A DNA stretch of 13,734 nt from Gammaproteobacteria bacterium (GTDB lineage: Bacteria > Pseudomonadota > Gammaproteobacteria > Arenicellales > DRJH01), in assembly GCA_011052285.1 (NCBI GenBank), contig DRJH01000195.1, positions 1 to 13,734 on the forward strand, read 5' to 3'. Below are positions 5,579-13,622 of this stretch, in pieces. A program made the position numbers and the translations under genes. The stretch's first letter is position 1. Every line of letters starts with the position of its first letter. The notes beneath the pieces were generated by a model that made no database searches, was not told the origin of the DNA, and was given only the letters and a program-made list of their open reading frames with translations.

Positions 5579-7066
5579 CTAACGAGATTGCTGATAATTG
5601 GGAGCTTCCTTGACGATGGAAACATCATGGACATGGCTTTCACGAATTCCGGCCGTGGTGATGTGGACAAATTTTGCATTGGCGGCGAAGCCCACAAGAT
5701 CTTTGGCACCACAATAGCCCATGCTGGCGCGTAAGCCACCCATCAGTTGATGGATGATGTTCATCAATGCCCCCTTGTAGGGAACCCGGCCTTCGATGCC
5801 TTCAGGTACCAATTTATCAGCGGTTGTGCCTTCCTGGAAATAGCGGTCTTTGGAGCCTTGTTCCATAGCACCCAGAGAACCCATACCCCGATAGCTTTTG
5901 TAGGAACGTCCCTGATAGATTTCGATCCTGCCAGGGGCCTCATCGGTACCGGCCAACAGGCTGCCCAACATCACGGCGTGCGCACCCATAGCCAGTGCCT
6001 TGGCCAGATCTCCTGAGAGACGAATACCCCCGTCAGCAATAATTCTGATACCGGCTTTGCGGGCTGCTGCAGCAGAATCCCGGATTGCTGTAATCTGTGG
6101 AACACCGACCCCGGCGACCATGCGGGTGGTACAGATCGAACCCGGTCCGATGCCAACCTTTACCGTATCAGCTCCTGCCTCAGCCAATGCCAGAACGGCT
6201 TCTGCAGTCGCGATATTACCGGCGATAATATCGACTTGCGGATAGTTGCTGCGAATACTTTTGATCTGTCGAATCACCCCTGCAGAATGGCCATGGGCAG
6301 TGTCAACCACGATGGCATCGACACCGGCGGCTACCAACCCGGCAACACGTTTCTCTGAGTCAGAAGAGACACCAATGGCGGCGGCAACGACCAGGCGGCC
6401 TGCCTCATCTTTGCTGGCGTTGGGGCTGTCTTTTTCTTTCTGCAAATCTTTGGCGGTCACCATACCCCGTAGATTAAAATCATCATCCACCACCAATACT
6501 TTTTCGATACGGTGTTTGTGCAGCAGGGATTTGATCTCCCTCTGGCTGGCACCTTCATGGACGGTAATCAGTCGTTCCCGTGGGGTCATGACTTCGGTGA
6601 CCGGAACATCAAAGTGAGTTACAAAACGTAAATCCCGGCTGGTGACAATGCCGTTGAGCTTGCCATCACGGAGCACCGGGACACCAGAAATATTATGCTC
6701 ACGGGTAATTTTCAATACCTCACGAACACTGGTTTGAGCATCAACCGTGAAGGGGTCATTGATTACTCCGCTTTCATGTTTTTTTACTTTTAGAACTTCA
6801 GCCGCTTGATGTTCTACAGAAAGATTTTTGTGGATTACGCCCAAGCCACCTTCCTTGGCCATACTGATTGCCGTGCCGGCCTCAGTTACCGTATCCATGG
6901 CTGCTGAAAGTAATGGAATTTGCAGGTGAATTCTGGGGGTCAGCTGGGTGCTGAGATCAACATCTCTGGGCAGTACGGAAGAATAGGCTGGCACCAGCAG
7001 GATGTCGTCGAATGTAAATGCGTCTTTAAAGGGTTCCATCTGCGGATTATAGAGATTGACAGCCAT
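5579..7066 (-). CDS. guaB: inosine-5'-monophosphate dehydrogenase
   Basis: GuaB oxidises IMP to XMP with NAD+, the committed step to GMP. As drawn, the protein has 495 residues. A TIM barrel opens with FTFDDILLVPAYS and is interrupted by two CBS domains (about 95-215; VDAQTSVREVLKITREHNIS and TPRERLITVHEG mark them), which bind purine nucleotides. The catalytic loop GIGPGSICTTR carries Cys312, and the flap with YRGMGSLGAM follows. The start is uncertain. The ATG at 7066-7064 gives nine extra residues (MAVNLYNPQ) over the usual N-terminus, while an ATG at 7039-7037 (MEPFKDAFTFDD) gives 486, close to the E. coli length of 488. Neither has a good ribosome site, and a promoter-like sequence overlaps the region between them. 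First gene of guaB-guaA-tadA. Confidence 0.96.
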   Translation of the reverse strand: MAVNLYNPQMEPFKDAFTFDDILLVPAYSSVLPRDVDLSTQLTPRIHLQIPLLSAAMDTVTEAGTAISMAKEGGLGVIHKNLSVEHQAAEVLKVKKHESGVINDPFTVDAQTSVREVLKITREHNISGVPVLRDGKLNGIVTSRDLRFVTHFDVPVTEVMTPRERLITVHEGASQREIKSLLHKHRIEKVLVVDDDFNLRGMVTAKDLQKEKDSPNASKDEAGRLVVAAAIGVSSDSEKRVAGLVAAGVDAIVVDTAHGHSAGVIRQIKSIRSNYPQVDIIAGNIATAEAVLALAEAGADTVKVGIGPGSICTTRMVAGVGVPQITAIRDSAAAARKAGIRIIADGGIRLSGDLAKALAMGAHAVMLGSLLAGTDEAPGRIEIYQGRSYKSYRGMGSLGAMEQGSKDRYFQEGTTADKLVPEGIEGRVPYKGALMNIIHQLMGGLRASMGYCGAKDLVGFAANAKFVHITTAGIRESHVHDVSIVKEAPNYQQSR

Positions 7067-7074
7067 TCAGTAAA
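7046..7074 (-). promoter_or_regulatory. near-consensus sigma70 promoter overlapping the 5' end of guaB
   Basis: On minus, TTTACT (7074-7069) and a perfect TATAAT (7051-7046) are spaced by exactly 17 bases. The six bases after the -10 (CCGCAG) are GC-rich, as in stringently controlled promoters, and the expected +1 falls at or near the A of the second in-frame ATG (7039). If used, it would make a leaderless guaB message or force a start other than the first ATG. Confidence 0.5.
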
Positions 7075-7130
7075 CAGGGTAAGTTGTTGCGCTGGAGAAA
7101 AATGCTGCGCCAGGAACCTGTCCGAGAACG

Positions 7131-7153
7131 GGAGCCGACCGGTAGGTTGCTCC
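7131..7153. other. inverted repeat in the guaB/lipoprotein intergenic region
   Basis: GGAGC and ACC on the left pair with GGT and GCTCC on the right around GGTA, with small bulges. A wider imperfect pairing of CAGGAACCT (7111-7119) with AGGT and TCCTG (ending near 7155) surrounds it. It could be a regulator site or an RNA hairpin in an upstream leader. The rest of 7075-7304 has no gene; it includes a run of eight G (7193-7200). A weak -10 (TATGTT) near 7261 could serve the lipoprotein gene. Confidence 0.25.
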
Positions 7154-7304
7154 TGTAAAACCGGCACTTTTGCCCTCCATGGTGGTCGTAGCGGGGGGGG
7201 TTGGTCAACCAGCTTTTCCAAAGTAAGTTCTCTGTTCCCGGAAAGGCACATGCTACGGTGGTATGTTATGAAATCGCAAACAAAGCAATTTAAGGATGGT
7301 GAGT

Positions 7305-7655
7305 ATGAAAAAATCAATGGCTGTACTGGTCACTGTCGTGTCAATCGGGCTTGGAGGATGTGCCAGTTTGGGCACCGGGACAACGGTTAATGCTGCAGAC
7401 CAAGTACTGAAACAGGCGGCGACGGAACTGGTGGCAGTACGCAAAAGTGGAAATGTCTGGTTGCTGCTCGACAAGGCGACGGGCAGTAAAGCCGCATCTG
7501 TTGGTAAGTTGTATGCCGCTGCCAAAGCAGCACGCAAGAAGGGTGATGATGCAGCAGCGATACGACTGGCCAAAAAAGTGATCTGGGCGGCCAAGGCAGG
7601 CCAGCAACAGGCACGGAATATTGCCACAACGGCTGAGTATTTCACCAACTACTGA
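7305..7655 (+). CDS. small lipoprotein resembling SoxXA-binding protein (SoxK-like)
   Basis: A 116-residue exported lipoprotein. The signal peptide MKKSMAVLVTVVSIGLGGC ends in the lipobox LGGC with the lipidated Cys19; no Asp follows it, so outer-membrane sorting is likely. The mature part is small, Ala/Lys-rich and helical. The pattern VWLLLDKATG, then KLYAAAKAARKKGDDAAAIRL and AKKVIWAAKAGQQQA, resembles SoxXA-binding proteins (SoxK) and the related DUF4398 helical lipoproteins, where a Trp-containing segment is followed by AxxAxxKGDxxxAIxLAxKA and a GxQQA end. SoxK assists the SoxXA cytochrome in thiosulfate oxidation, but no sox genes are nearby, so function is not assigned. The ATG at 7305 is chosen for its AAGGA eight bases upstream; an ATG nine bases earlier is less suited. 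It stands alone between guaB and xseA. Confidence 0.75.
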   Translation: MKKSMAVLVTVVSIGLGGCASLGTGTTVNAADQVLKQAATELVAVRKSGNVWLLLDKATGSKAASVGKLYAAAKAARKKGDDAAAIRLAKKVIWAAKAGQQQARNIATTAEYFTNY

Positions 7656-7703
7656 CTTGGTTGTGTTCGCCTTCGTGGGATAGGCTCCTTACGTTATTGT
7701 CAG

Positions 7704-9038
7704 ATGAAAATGCAGGCAGCGGGCGCTCCGGTACTTTCTGTAACTGAGCTCAATCACAGTGCCGGCAGGTTATTGGAGCATAGTTTTCGAAATATATGGG
7801 TACGTGGTGAAGTTGCGGACCTGAGTCGTCCAGTTTCAGGTCACCTGTATTTTGTGCTTAAGGACGAGCAGGCCAGGATACGCTGTGCATTATTTCGCAA
7901 TCGCCAGCAGCGGCTCATTTCTGAACTGAAAAATGGCTGTGATATTCTGGCTCGTGGTACTGTTGGTGTCTATTCTGCACGTGGCGATTATCAATTCATC
8001 ATCGATTATCTGGAGCTGGGAGGTGAGGGTCGGTTACGCCTCGAATTTGACCGACTGAAACAGAAACTGGCTGCTGAGGGTCTCTTCGATGTTGATCGCA
8101 AAAGGCCGGTTCCGCTGGCACCTGCACGTGTTGGTATTATCACTTCAGTCTCCGCTGCGGCATTGCAGGACATATTGACAACACTGCAAAGGCGTTGCCC
8201 ATTGCTTGCTGTTTCTCTATATCCGGCAACGGTACAGGGAGAGCAAGCGGCCACAGCCGTGATTCGATCATTGTTGTTGGCGAATAGCCATAATGCTTGC
8301 GATGTGCTGATTTTGGCACGGGGTGGAGGTAGTATAGAGGATTTGCAGGCGTTTAACACCGAATCGGTGGCCAGAGCGATTGTCCGTTCAAAAATTCCTG
8401 TGGTTACCGGTATCGGCCACGAAACCGATTTCACCATCGCAGATTTCACCGCCGATCTACGGGCACCAACACCGACGGCCGCGGCTGAAAGGGTAAGTCC
8501 GGATAGTCATCACTGGGGCCAGCAACTGGTAGCACTACAAAGGCAAATGATACGGGCGATGGAACGCAAAATGAATGATAACTGGCAACAGCTTGATCGT
8601 AGCCGTTTAGGTCTTAAGGATCCATTGACCCGGATTGACCTGGCCCGTCAGCAGTTACAAATGGTCTCGCAGCAACTGGATCATAGTGGGCAAGCGGCAT
8701 TGACCGTCCGTCTACAGACGCTGGAACGTCTGCGGCAACGACTCCGGTCTACCAGTCCTGGGCAATGGGTGGGCAGCTGTCAGCAACAACTGCAGCATTT
8801 AGGGGTTCGGCAGCTGGTTTGTATTACCGCCCTGATGGCGACCGCCCGACAACAATTACAGGCTCAGCAGTTGGAACTGCGCGCAGTCAGTCCGGAAGCT
8901 ACACTGCAACGTGGCTACGCCATTGTCAGAAAACAGGTGAATCGGGCACTGGTGACCTCAGCCGCTGATATTGTCGCTGGAGATGTTCTGGAAACCCGGG
9001 TAAAAGACGGTAAAATCATCTCCACAGTGTGCTACTGA
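7704..9038 (+). CDS. xseA: exodeoxyribonuclease VII large subunit
   Basis: XseA, with several copies of the small subunit XseB, forms exonuclease VII, which degrades single-stranded DNA from both ends to oligonucleotides during repair. The 444-residue protein has an N-terminal OB-fold (about 10-105, LSVTELNHSAGRLLEHSF to YQFIIDYLE) and a catalytic domain. The conserved block ILARGGGSIEDLQAFN, then IPVVTGIGHETDFTIAD and APTPTAAAE, is intact at about 210-265. A long Gln/Leu-rich coiled coil (about 270-390) that would bind XseB follows, and the C-terminal strand segment has LQRGYAIV. No xseB is in the window. The start ATG lacks a clear ribosome site; an alternative ATG is two codons later. Its stop overlaps the following gene as TGATG, so the two are coupled. 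Confidence 0.95.
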   Translation: MKMQAAGAPVLSVTELNHSAGRLLEHSFRNIWVRGEVADLSRPVSGHLYFVLKDEQARIRCALFRNRQQRLISELKNGCDILARGTVGVYSARGDYQFIIDYLELGGEGRLRLEFDRLKQKLAAEGLFDVDRKRPVPLAPARVGIITSVSAAALQDILTTLQRRCPLLAVSLYPATVQGEQAATAVIRSLLLANSHNACDVLILARGGGSIEDLQAFNTESVARAIVRSKIPVVTGIGHETDFTIADFTADLRAPTPTAAAERVSPDSHHWGQQLVALQRQMIRAMERKMNDNWQQLDRSRLGLKDPLTRIDLARQQLQMVSQQLDHSGQAALTVRLQTLERLRQRLRSTSPGQWVGSCQQQLQHLGVRQLVCITALMATARQQLQAQQLELRAVSPEATLQRGYAIVRKQVNRALVTSAADIVAGDVLETRVKDGKIISTVCY

Positions 9039-9847
9039 TGCGTTACTTTAAGTTATTTATCCTGTTGTGCATCGCTATGGCCGAAGGTCGTGTTGCCGTT
9101 GCTGTCGCTTTGCCTCAGAACAGTTCATCCCCTGGTGGGATCGCTGTGGTTGCCGTTGATGCGACGCAAACATCCTATCAATTCGGTCGTCGGCAGGTGA
9201 TGACCATCTCGAAGGGTCAACAGCGTTGGGCTATTGTTGGATTGTCCCTTGATATCACACCCGGACAGTACATTCTCTCACCTCGTCCATCCGGGCAGGT
9301 GGCAGCAACCCCTTTTACGGTCGTACCACACCGCTTTGGTTACTTCCAGGTTGGCAGCGCAGGTGCAGTTTCAGGCACAGCACAAATAGCTAGCAAGGCA
9401 GACCCTAAAGCCCTGCAGATTGCCCTCTCCCTGCCACGCAGTAAACTACCCACGCTTAGGCCATTGTTTCCATTTCAGGCTCCCGTGGCGGGTAGTGTGG
9501 TTCTCCCCTTCGGAACCTGGTTGTATCTCAATTCTGATGCAGGCTATCAGATCAAGGGGATGAAATACCTCGCCGACACTCCACGGGTATCAAGCCCCGG
9601 TGATGGAGTGATCTACTCCACCATTATTCGCAAGGATGGAATGTCCGTAATAATCGATCATGGCAAGGGTCTGATCAGTGTCCTCTATCCCCTGGAGCCA
9701 ATTGCTATCAAACCACTGCAACGGGTACGCCGAGGCCAGGTGCTGGGGCGCACCATGAAGCGCAAAAGTGGTGCGGCTCGGCTGAACTGGATGACATTAC
9801 TCAACGGCAATTGGGTCAATCCATCGTTGCTGCTACTGCCTAGATAG
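9038..9847 (+). CDS. LytM/M23-fold protein lacking all zinc ligands (probable pseudoenzyme)
   Basis: A 269-residue protein starting at an ATG that overlaps the xseA stop. A signal peptide is plausible (MRYFKLFILLCIAMA, cleavage near 15), so it is periplasmic. An N-terminal beta-rich part (about 30-110) precedes a C-terminal M23/LytM fold (about 145-269) recognised by PVAGSVVLPFG, SSPGDGVIY, MSVIIDHGKGLISVLY, VRRGQVLGRT and LLNGNWVNPSLLL. Active M23 enzymes have HxxxD, a His in the YxH segment and HxH. Aligned by eye, these positions are Ile172, Lys176, Pro218 and Arg248/Asn250, so no zinc ligand survives. The flanking fold is well kept and the frame is open, arguing for a functional non-enzyme such as the amidase activators EnvC and NlpD rather than decay. 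Position after xseA is common for gammaproteobacterial M23 genes. Confidence 0.85.
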   Translation: MRYFKLFILLCIAMAEGRVAVAVALPQNSSSPGGIAVVAVDATQTSYQFGRRQVMTISKGQQRWAIVGLSLDITPGQYILSPRPSGQVAATPFTVVPHRFGYFQVGSAGAVSGTAQIASKADPKALQIALSLPRSKLPTLRPLFPFQAPVAGSVVLPFGTWLYLNSDAGYQIKGMKYLADTPRVSSPGDGVIYSTIIRKDGMSVIIDHGKGLISVLYPLEPIAIKPLQRVRRGQVLGRTMKRKSGAARLNWMTLLNGNWVNPSLLLLPR

Positions 9848-9909
9848 CGCCTCGACCGCTTGTGCGTGAGCGACCCCCCGTGTCAGGATAGTTGACGCCT
9901 CAAAAAACA

Positions 9910-11838
9910 TCAGGGCTGGTCTGGTTTTCGTGCAAGCAATGATCCAGCGTCTTCCTTGCTGAGTCCTTCGATATACATGCGGTACCACAGCTCGGCATTA
10001 CATAGTTGCCACAGCCGTTGGCCATGGTCGGCTCGGCCGGCCAGATGTTGATCAAGCAGCATTTGTACGCCTTCTTGGCATAAAATATTCTGCTGTACCA
10101 GGTGGGCGTCACGTAACAGCACCTGATACAGATGGCGAAATTCATCTGCCAGTAAATAGGTTAACGGTGAGGAAAAGCCCTGCTTCTTGCGTTCGAGCAG
10201 GCTTTTCGGCAGATATCTGGCCACCAGTTGGGTTTGGATATAACGCAGCTGGCGGCCCCGCACCTTAGATGGTGTGGGCAGCTGAGCACAAAATTCAGCC
10301 AGTTTGTGATCCATCAGCGGGGCTCGTGCCTCCAGGCCATGGGCCATGCTCATGCGGTCCAGAATTACCACCGGGTGATCAGGCATTCTCGTCATGCTGT
10401 CGGCGAACAGCATGCGGTCCAGGATGTCGTCTGCATTGGCGGCATCAAAATACTCGGCGATATGTGCCTCGGGGTCAAAAACCGCAGTTTGGCGTAGAAA
10501 ATCATCGCTATAGAGTTGTTTGCGAAAAGTGTCCGAGATGTAGAAGTAGCTCAGGCTTTTGCCATAACGCAAGCCATCACTGAAAAAGGACATCTGTTGC
10601 ATCCATTGCAGCTGATGGATCATGCCCCGGTACCAGCGACCGGCAGGCAGTAAGCGCAACAACGGACCGATGAGCTTGCGGCGTAGTACTTCGGGCATCA
10701 GGGCGTACCAGGAGGCATAGCGGTTACCGTAGTAGCGGTCATAGCCACCAAATAGTTCATCACCCCCTTCGCCGCCAAGTACCACCTTGACCTGTCCAGC
10801 GGCCAGGTGGGCGATGTGATACATGCACACGGACAGCGGATCGGAAGGCTCGTCCATGTGCCAGACCAGATCAGGCAATAGTTCGGCTAGCTTCGGTTCA
10901 ATGGTGATTTCGTGGGCCTGGGTTTCGAAGCGATCGGAGACGATACGAGCGTAGGGCAATTCGCTGTAGTTTTTGTAGGCGACTTCTCCGGAAAAGGTCT
11001 TGAACCCGCCGCCCTGCTGCTTGGCCATCATGGCCACGATCAGGCTTGAATCCATGCCGCCACTGAGAAAAGCTCCGACCGGCACATCGCTGACCAGGTG
11101 ATGATTTACGCTATCGGCAACCTGCTGATCAAGGGCATCAAGCTGCTCGGGGAAAGATAGATCAAGTTTGTCCCGGTAGTTGACTTTCCAGTAATTGTGG
11201 ACCTGGAGCTTGCCTTGCTGGAGCAAGGCGTAATGGGCTGGTGGCAGCTTGCGGATCTCCTGGAACATGGATCGGGGTGCAGTGATGATGCGCAGGGTCA
11301 GGTATTCGTGCAAGGCAGTTGTGTCAAGTTGGCGCAAAGCAGGTTTCCAGACCAGCAGTGCCTTGATTTCTGAGGCGAAGGCCAGGGTGCCGTTGTGTAG
11401 GCAGTAATAAAGGGGTTTTTGGCCTAGATGATCCCTTGCCAGAAATAACTGCTGTTGCGAAAAGTCGTAGATCGCAATAGCGAACATGCCACGCAGCTGA
11501 CCCAGGCAACGAACCCCATTTTGCTGATATAGCGCCATAATGACTTCAGTGTCGCTATGGGTATGAAAAGAGTAGTTATCCTCAAGCTGAGCGCGTAGTT
11601 GCCGGTAGTTATAGATTTCCCCATTGAAGACGATCAGCAACTTGCCGTCATCACTGCGCATCGGTTGTGCCCCACCCTCCAGATCAATGATCGACAGGCG
11701 CCGGTGACCGAAGCCGACACCACCGCTAATTTCCAGGCCTTCACCATCCGGTCCCCGATGAGCCAGACAACGGGTCATGGCCTGCAGGCGTTTTTCCTCA
11801 ACCGGGGAGGGCTGTACGATGCCAGCAATTCCGCACAT
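9910..11838 (-). CDS. asnB: asparagine synthetase-like glutamine amidotransferase
   Basis: A 642-residue, two-domain AsnB-family protein. The class II glutaminase domain starts at once with MCGIAGIV, where Cys2 becomes the N-terminal nucleophile after Met removal; HRGPDGEG (27-34), FNGEIYNYR (71-79) and SDTEV (95-99) bind glutamine. The synthetase domain has the PP-loop SGGMDSS (259-265) and the later GGEGGDELFGGYDRYY block, so both activities look intact. Housekeeping AsnB makes asparagine from aspartate. In this setting, directly downstream of a flippase-like protein and an acyltransferase, amidation of a sugar carboxylate in a surface polysaccharide is equally likely, as proposed for AsnB homologues in O-antigen clusters. 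The ATG follows the TAG of the upstream gene with no gap, implying translational coupling. It converges on the xseA unit across 62 bases with no clear terminator. Confidence 0.9.
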   Translation of the reverse strand: MCGIAGIVQPSPVEEKRLQAMTRCLAHRGPDGEGLEISGGVGFGHRRLSIIDLEGGAQPMRSDDGKLLIVFNGEIYNYRQLRAQLEDNYSFHTHSDTEVIMALYQQNGVRCLGQLRGMFAIAIYDFSQQQLFLARDHLGQKPLYYCLHNGTLAFASEIKALLVWKPALRQLDTTALHEYLTLRIITAPRSMFQEIRKLPPAHYALLQQGKLQVHNYWKVNYRDKLDLSFPEQLDALDQQVADSVNHHLVSDVPVGAFLSGGMDSSLIVAMMAKQQGGGFKTFSGEVAYKNYSELPYARIVSDRFETQAHEITIEPKLAELLPDLVWHMDEPSDPLSVCMYHIAHLAAGQVKVVLGGEGGDELFGGYDRYYGNRYASWYALMPEVLRRKLIGPLLRLLPAGRWYRGMIHQLQWMQQMSFFSDGLRYGKSLSYFYISDTFRKQLYSDDFLRQTAVFDPEAHIAEYFDAANADDILDRMLFADSMTRMPDHPVVILDRMSMAHGLEARAPLMDHKLAEFCAQLPTPSKVRGRQLRYIQTQLVARYLPKSLLERKKQGFSSPLTYLLADEFRHLYQVLLRDAHLVQQNILCQEGVQMLLDQHLAGRADHGQRLWQLCNAELWYRMYIEGLSKEDAGSLLARKPDQP

Positions 11839-12822
11839 CTAGACAGAGGTCCCGGAGATGTCAGAGGCAGCGAGCGGGGGGCTGGATCCGGTACGGCGTT
11901 CGAGTAGATACAACAGGCCGCCGCCGAGGCTGATCGGGATCAGCAATACCCGTTGCAGCAGGGCGACCAGCAGCGCAGTGTCATAGCTCATGCCGAATTG
12001 TCCGGCCAGATAGATCAGGGAGCCTTCGATGATGCCGATACCGTTGATAGACAGCGGCACGATGGCCACGACACTCAATAAGGCACTGATCACTGCGACG
12101 TCATACCAGAGCAGTGATTCTCCTGCTGTCTTCATCAACAGCCAGATCCAGCTGATGGTAAAGAGATGAAACAACAGCGATACTCCAATCACTGCGGCAC
12201 TACGGGCGGGTTGCTTGCGGTAGTCACCCAGATGTTCTATCAGCGTGTACAACAGTTTCGGCAGCTTTTTCCAGCTCAACAGTCGCTGCCAGAATCGTCG
12301 ATTGAGCAGCAACAAGGTGACCACGCCAGCGATGACAAGGCCGACGATACCAAGGCGTACATAGGTTTGTGACAGTAACCCACCATGGATGACAGAACCG
12401 GTAATGGCTGCAAACCAGCCTACCAGCAGCAGAGTGAGGATGCCGGACAGCCGTTCGGTAAATACCGCCAGTACAGCCGCAGTTCGGGAGCGTTCGTTAT
12501 CCAGTGTGCGATAGATCCGGTAGCCATCTCCACCGATGCTTGTGGGCAGGAAATTATTGAAAAACATGGCAATAAAATACCATTTGTGCAATTTCTGAAA
12601 GGTAAAAGTGGCCCCGTGAATGCGCAGCAGCAGGTACCACTTCCAGGCGCTGATGGTGACGCAAACCGTCATGGCCAGCAACACCAGTGCCAGGCTGGGA
12701 AGACTGACACGCCGCAGACTTTGCGCGATCGTCTGCCAGTCAGCCTGTTCAATGATCAAGATGGTCAGCAGAGCGGTTACGACAATCTTGAGCGTCAGCA
12801 ACAGAGATTTTTTCGATACCAA
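11839..12822 (-). CDS. flippase-like integral membrane protein (LPG_synthase_TM / UPF0104 family)
   Basis: A 327-residue polytopic membrane protein with about eight hydrophobic segments, for example near 8-23, 41-58, 130-150, 155-175, 205-230, 240-262 and 280-305. Family marks are FFNNFLPTSIGGDGYRIYR (about 91-109) and PLSINGIGIIEGSL (about 256-269). This is the lysylphosphatidylglycerol synthase transmembrane domain family (MprF N-terminal half, AglD-like), which moves lipids or lipid-linked glycans across membranes; the soluble aminoacyl-transferase half of MprF is absent. In this operon a role in glycolipid or polysaccharide handling is inferred. The start drawn is a TTG (12822-12820), the only plausible in-frame initiator upstream of the first helix, without an evident ribosome site. 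It lies 17 bases after the acyltransferase stop and abuts asnB. Confidence 0.85.
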   Translation of the reverse strand: MVSKKSLLLTLKIVVTALLTILIIEQADWQTIAQSLRRVSLPSLALVLLAMTVCVTISAWKWYLLLRIHGATFTFQKLHKWYFIAMFFNNFLPTSIGGDGYRIYRTLDNERSRTAAVLAVFTERLSGILTLLLVGWFAAITGSVIHGGLLSQTYVRLGIVGLVIAGVVTLLLLNRRFWQRLLSWKKLPKLLYTLIEHLGDYRKQPARSAAVIGVSLLFHLFTISWIWLLMKTAGESLLWYDVAVISALLSVVAIVPLSINGIGIIEGSLIYLAGQFGMSYDTALLVALLQRVLLIPISLGGGLLYLLERRTGSSPPLAASDISGTSV

Positions 12823-12839
12823 AATATGTCGGTCCGGTT

Positions 12840-13622
12840 TCAGTACTTGCGGGCTCGTACCGGTCTGGCAGGAAGGCCGACTACGATCATATCGTCCTCG
12901 ACATCCTTGTTGACGACCGCTCCGGCACCGACTACGGCCCCGCTCCCGATGTTGACGCCATCCAGGACCACCGCTGCAGTACCCAGCCAGGTTCCAGTAC
13001 CGATACGGATCGGGCCTTTGGTATAAGCCTTGTTGTCCATGATAATCGGTTGTGCTCCATCGACTTCATAGGCGCCAGCGGAAATGCTGCAACCTCCGGC
13101 CATGAGTACCGCTTCGCCGAGCTCAACACCACCGGTGGATACCACGACCGAATTACTCCCCACAGAACTGCGTCGACCGATATGGATAGAACCACCCTTG
13201 GCCAGTAGCATAACATTGCGATTAATCAGTACCTCATCTTCGAGGACCAGTCCATCACCGGTTTGCCCACGGCCTTCCAATACACAATTATCGTCAATGG
13301 TGACATTGTCGCCGATGATGATGTTGCCAGGATGGCGTATCACCACATTACGCCCGATAATGAATCCCTTGCCAACAGATTTGAACAATGGTCGATACAG
13401 TTTTTTCCGAAGCAGATAGCCAAGCCCTCCACCCAGTGGGGAGATTAGCATCATCAGCAGTTCATACCAGATAAAAAGCCATAGACTACCCTCACCCAGG
13501 GACATATCGCGGTAGGCAGCCAGAGGTGAGCGACGTGCAGTCTCCAGCTTATGGCGGATAATTTGATCTTGTCGCAGGTTTTGTGGTTGTTGTTGGTCCA
13601 AGGGCAGACAACTCCTAATCAC
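12840..13622 (-). CDS. hexapeptide-repeat (left-handed beta-helix) acyltransferase
   Basis: A 260-residue protein. After a polar N-terminus, a hydrophobic stretch (SLWLFIWYELLMMLISPLGG, about 46-65) suggests membrane association. From about 85 to 255 imperfect hexapeptide repeats are clear: FIIGRNVVIR, IIIGDNVTID, IHIGRRSSVG, then GPIRIGTGTWLGTAAVVLDG, VNIGSGAVVGAGAVV and the ending VGLPARPVR, as in the WcaF/NodL/maltose acetyltransferase group, which acylates sugars from acetyl-CoA. The expected active-site His appears replaced: ISAGAYEVDG stands where many relatives have a His. The start is uncertain. GTG at 13622 gives the longest form, but a TTG at 13601-13599 is preceded by AGGAG and by TATAAA (13633-13628), giving 253 residues. 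It is the first visible gene of the operon with the flippase-like protein and asnB. Confidence 0.83.
   Translation of the reverse strand: MIRSCLPLDQQQPQNLRQDQIIRHKLETARRSPLAAYRDMSLGEGSLWLFIWYELLMMLISPLGGGLGYLLRKKLYRPLFKSVGKGFIIGRNVVIRHPGNIIIGDNVTIDDNCVLEGRGQTGDGLVLEDEVLINRNVMLLAKGGSIHIGRRSSVGSNSVVVSTGGVELGEAVLMAGGCSISAGAYEVDGAQPIIMDNKAYTKGPIRIGTGTWLGTAAVVLDGVNIGSGAVVGAGAVVNKDVEDDMIVVGLPARPVRARKY

Noticed and set aside
7193..7200. Run of eight G as a possible phase-variation tract
   Set aside because: It lies over 100 bases from the lipoprotein start, outside any coding sequence and not between recognisable promoter elements.
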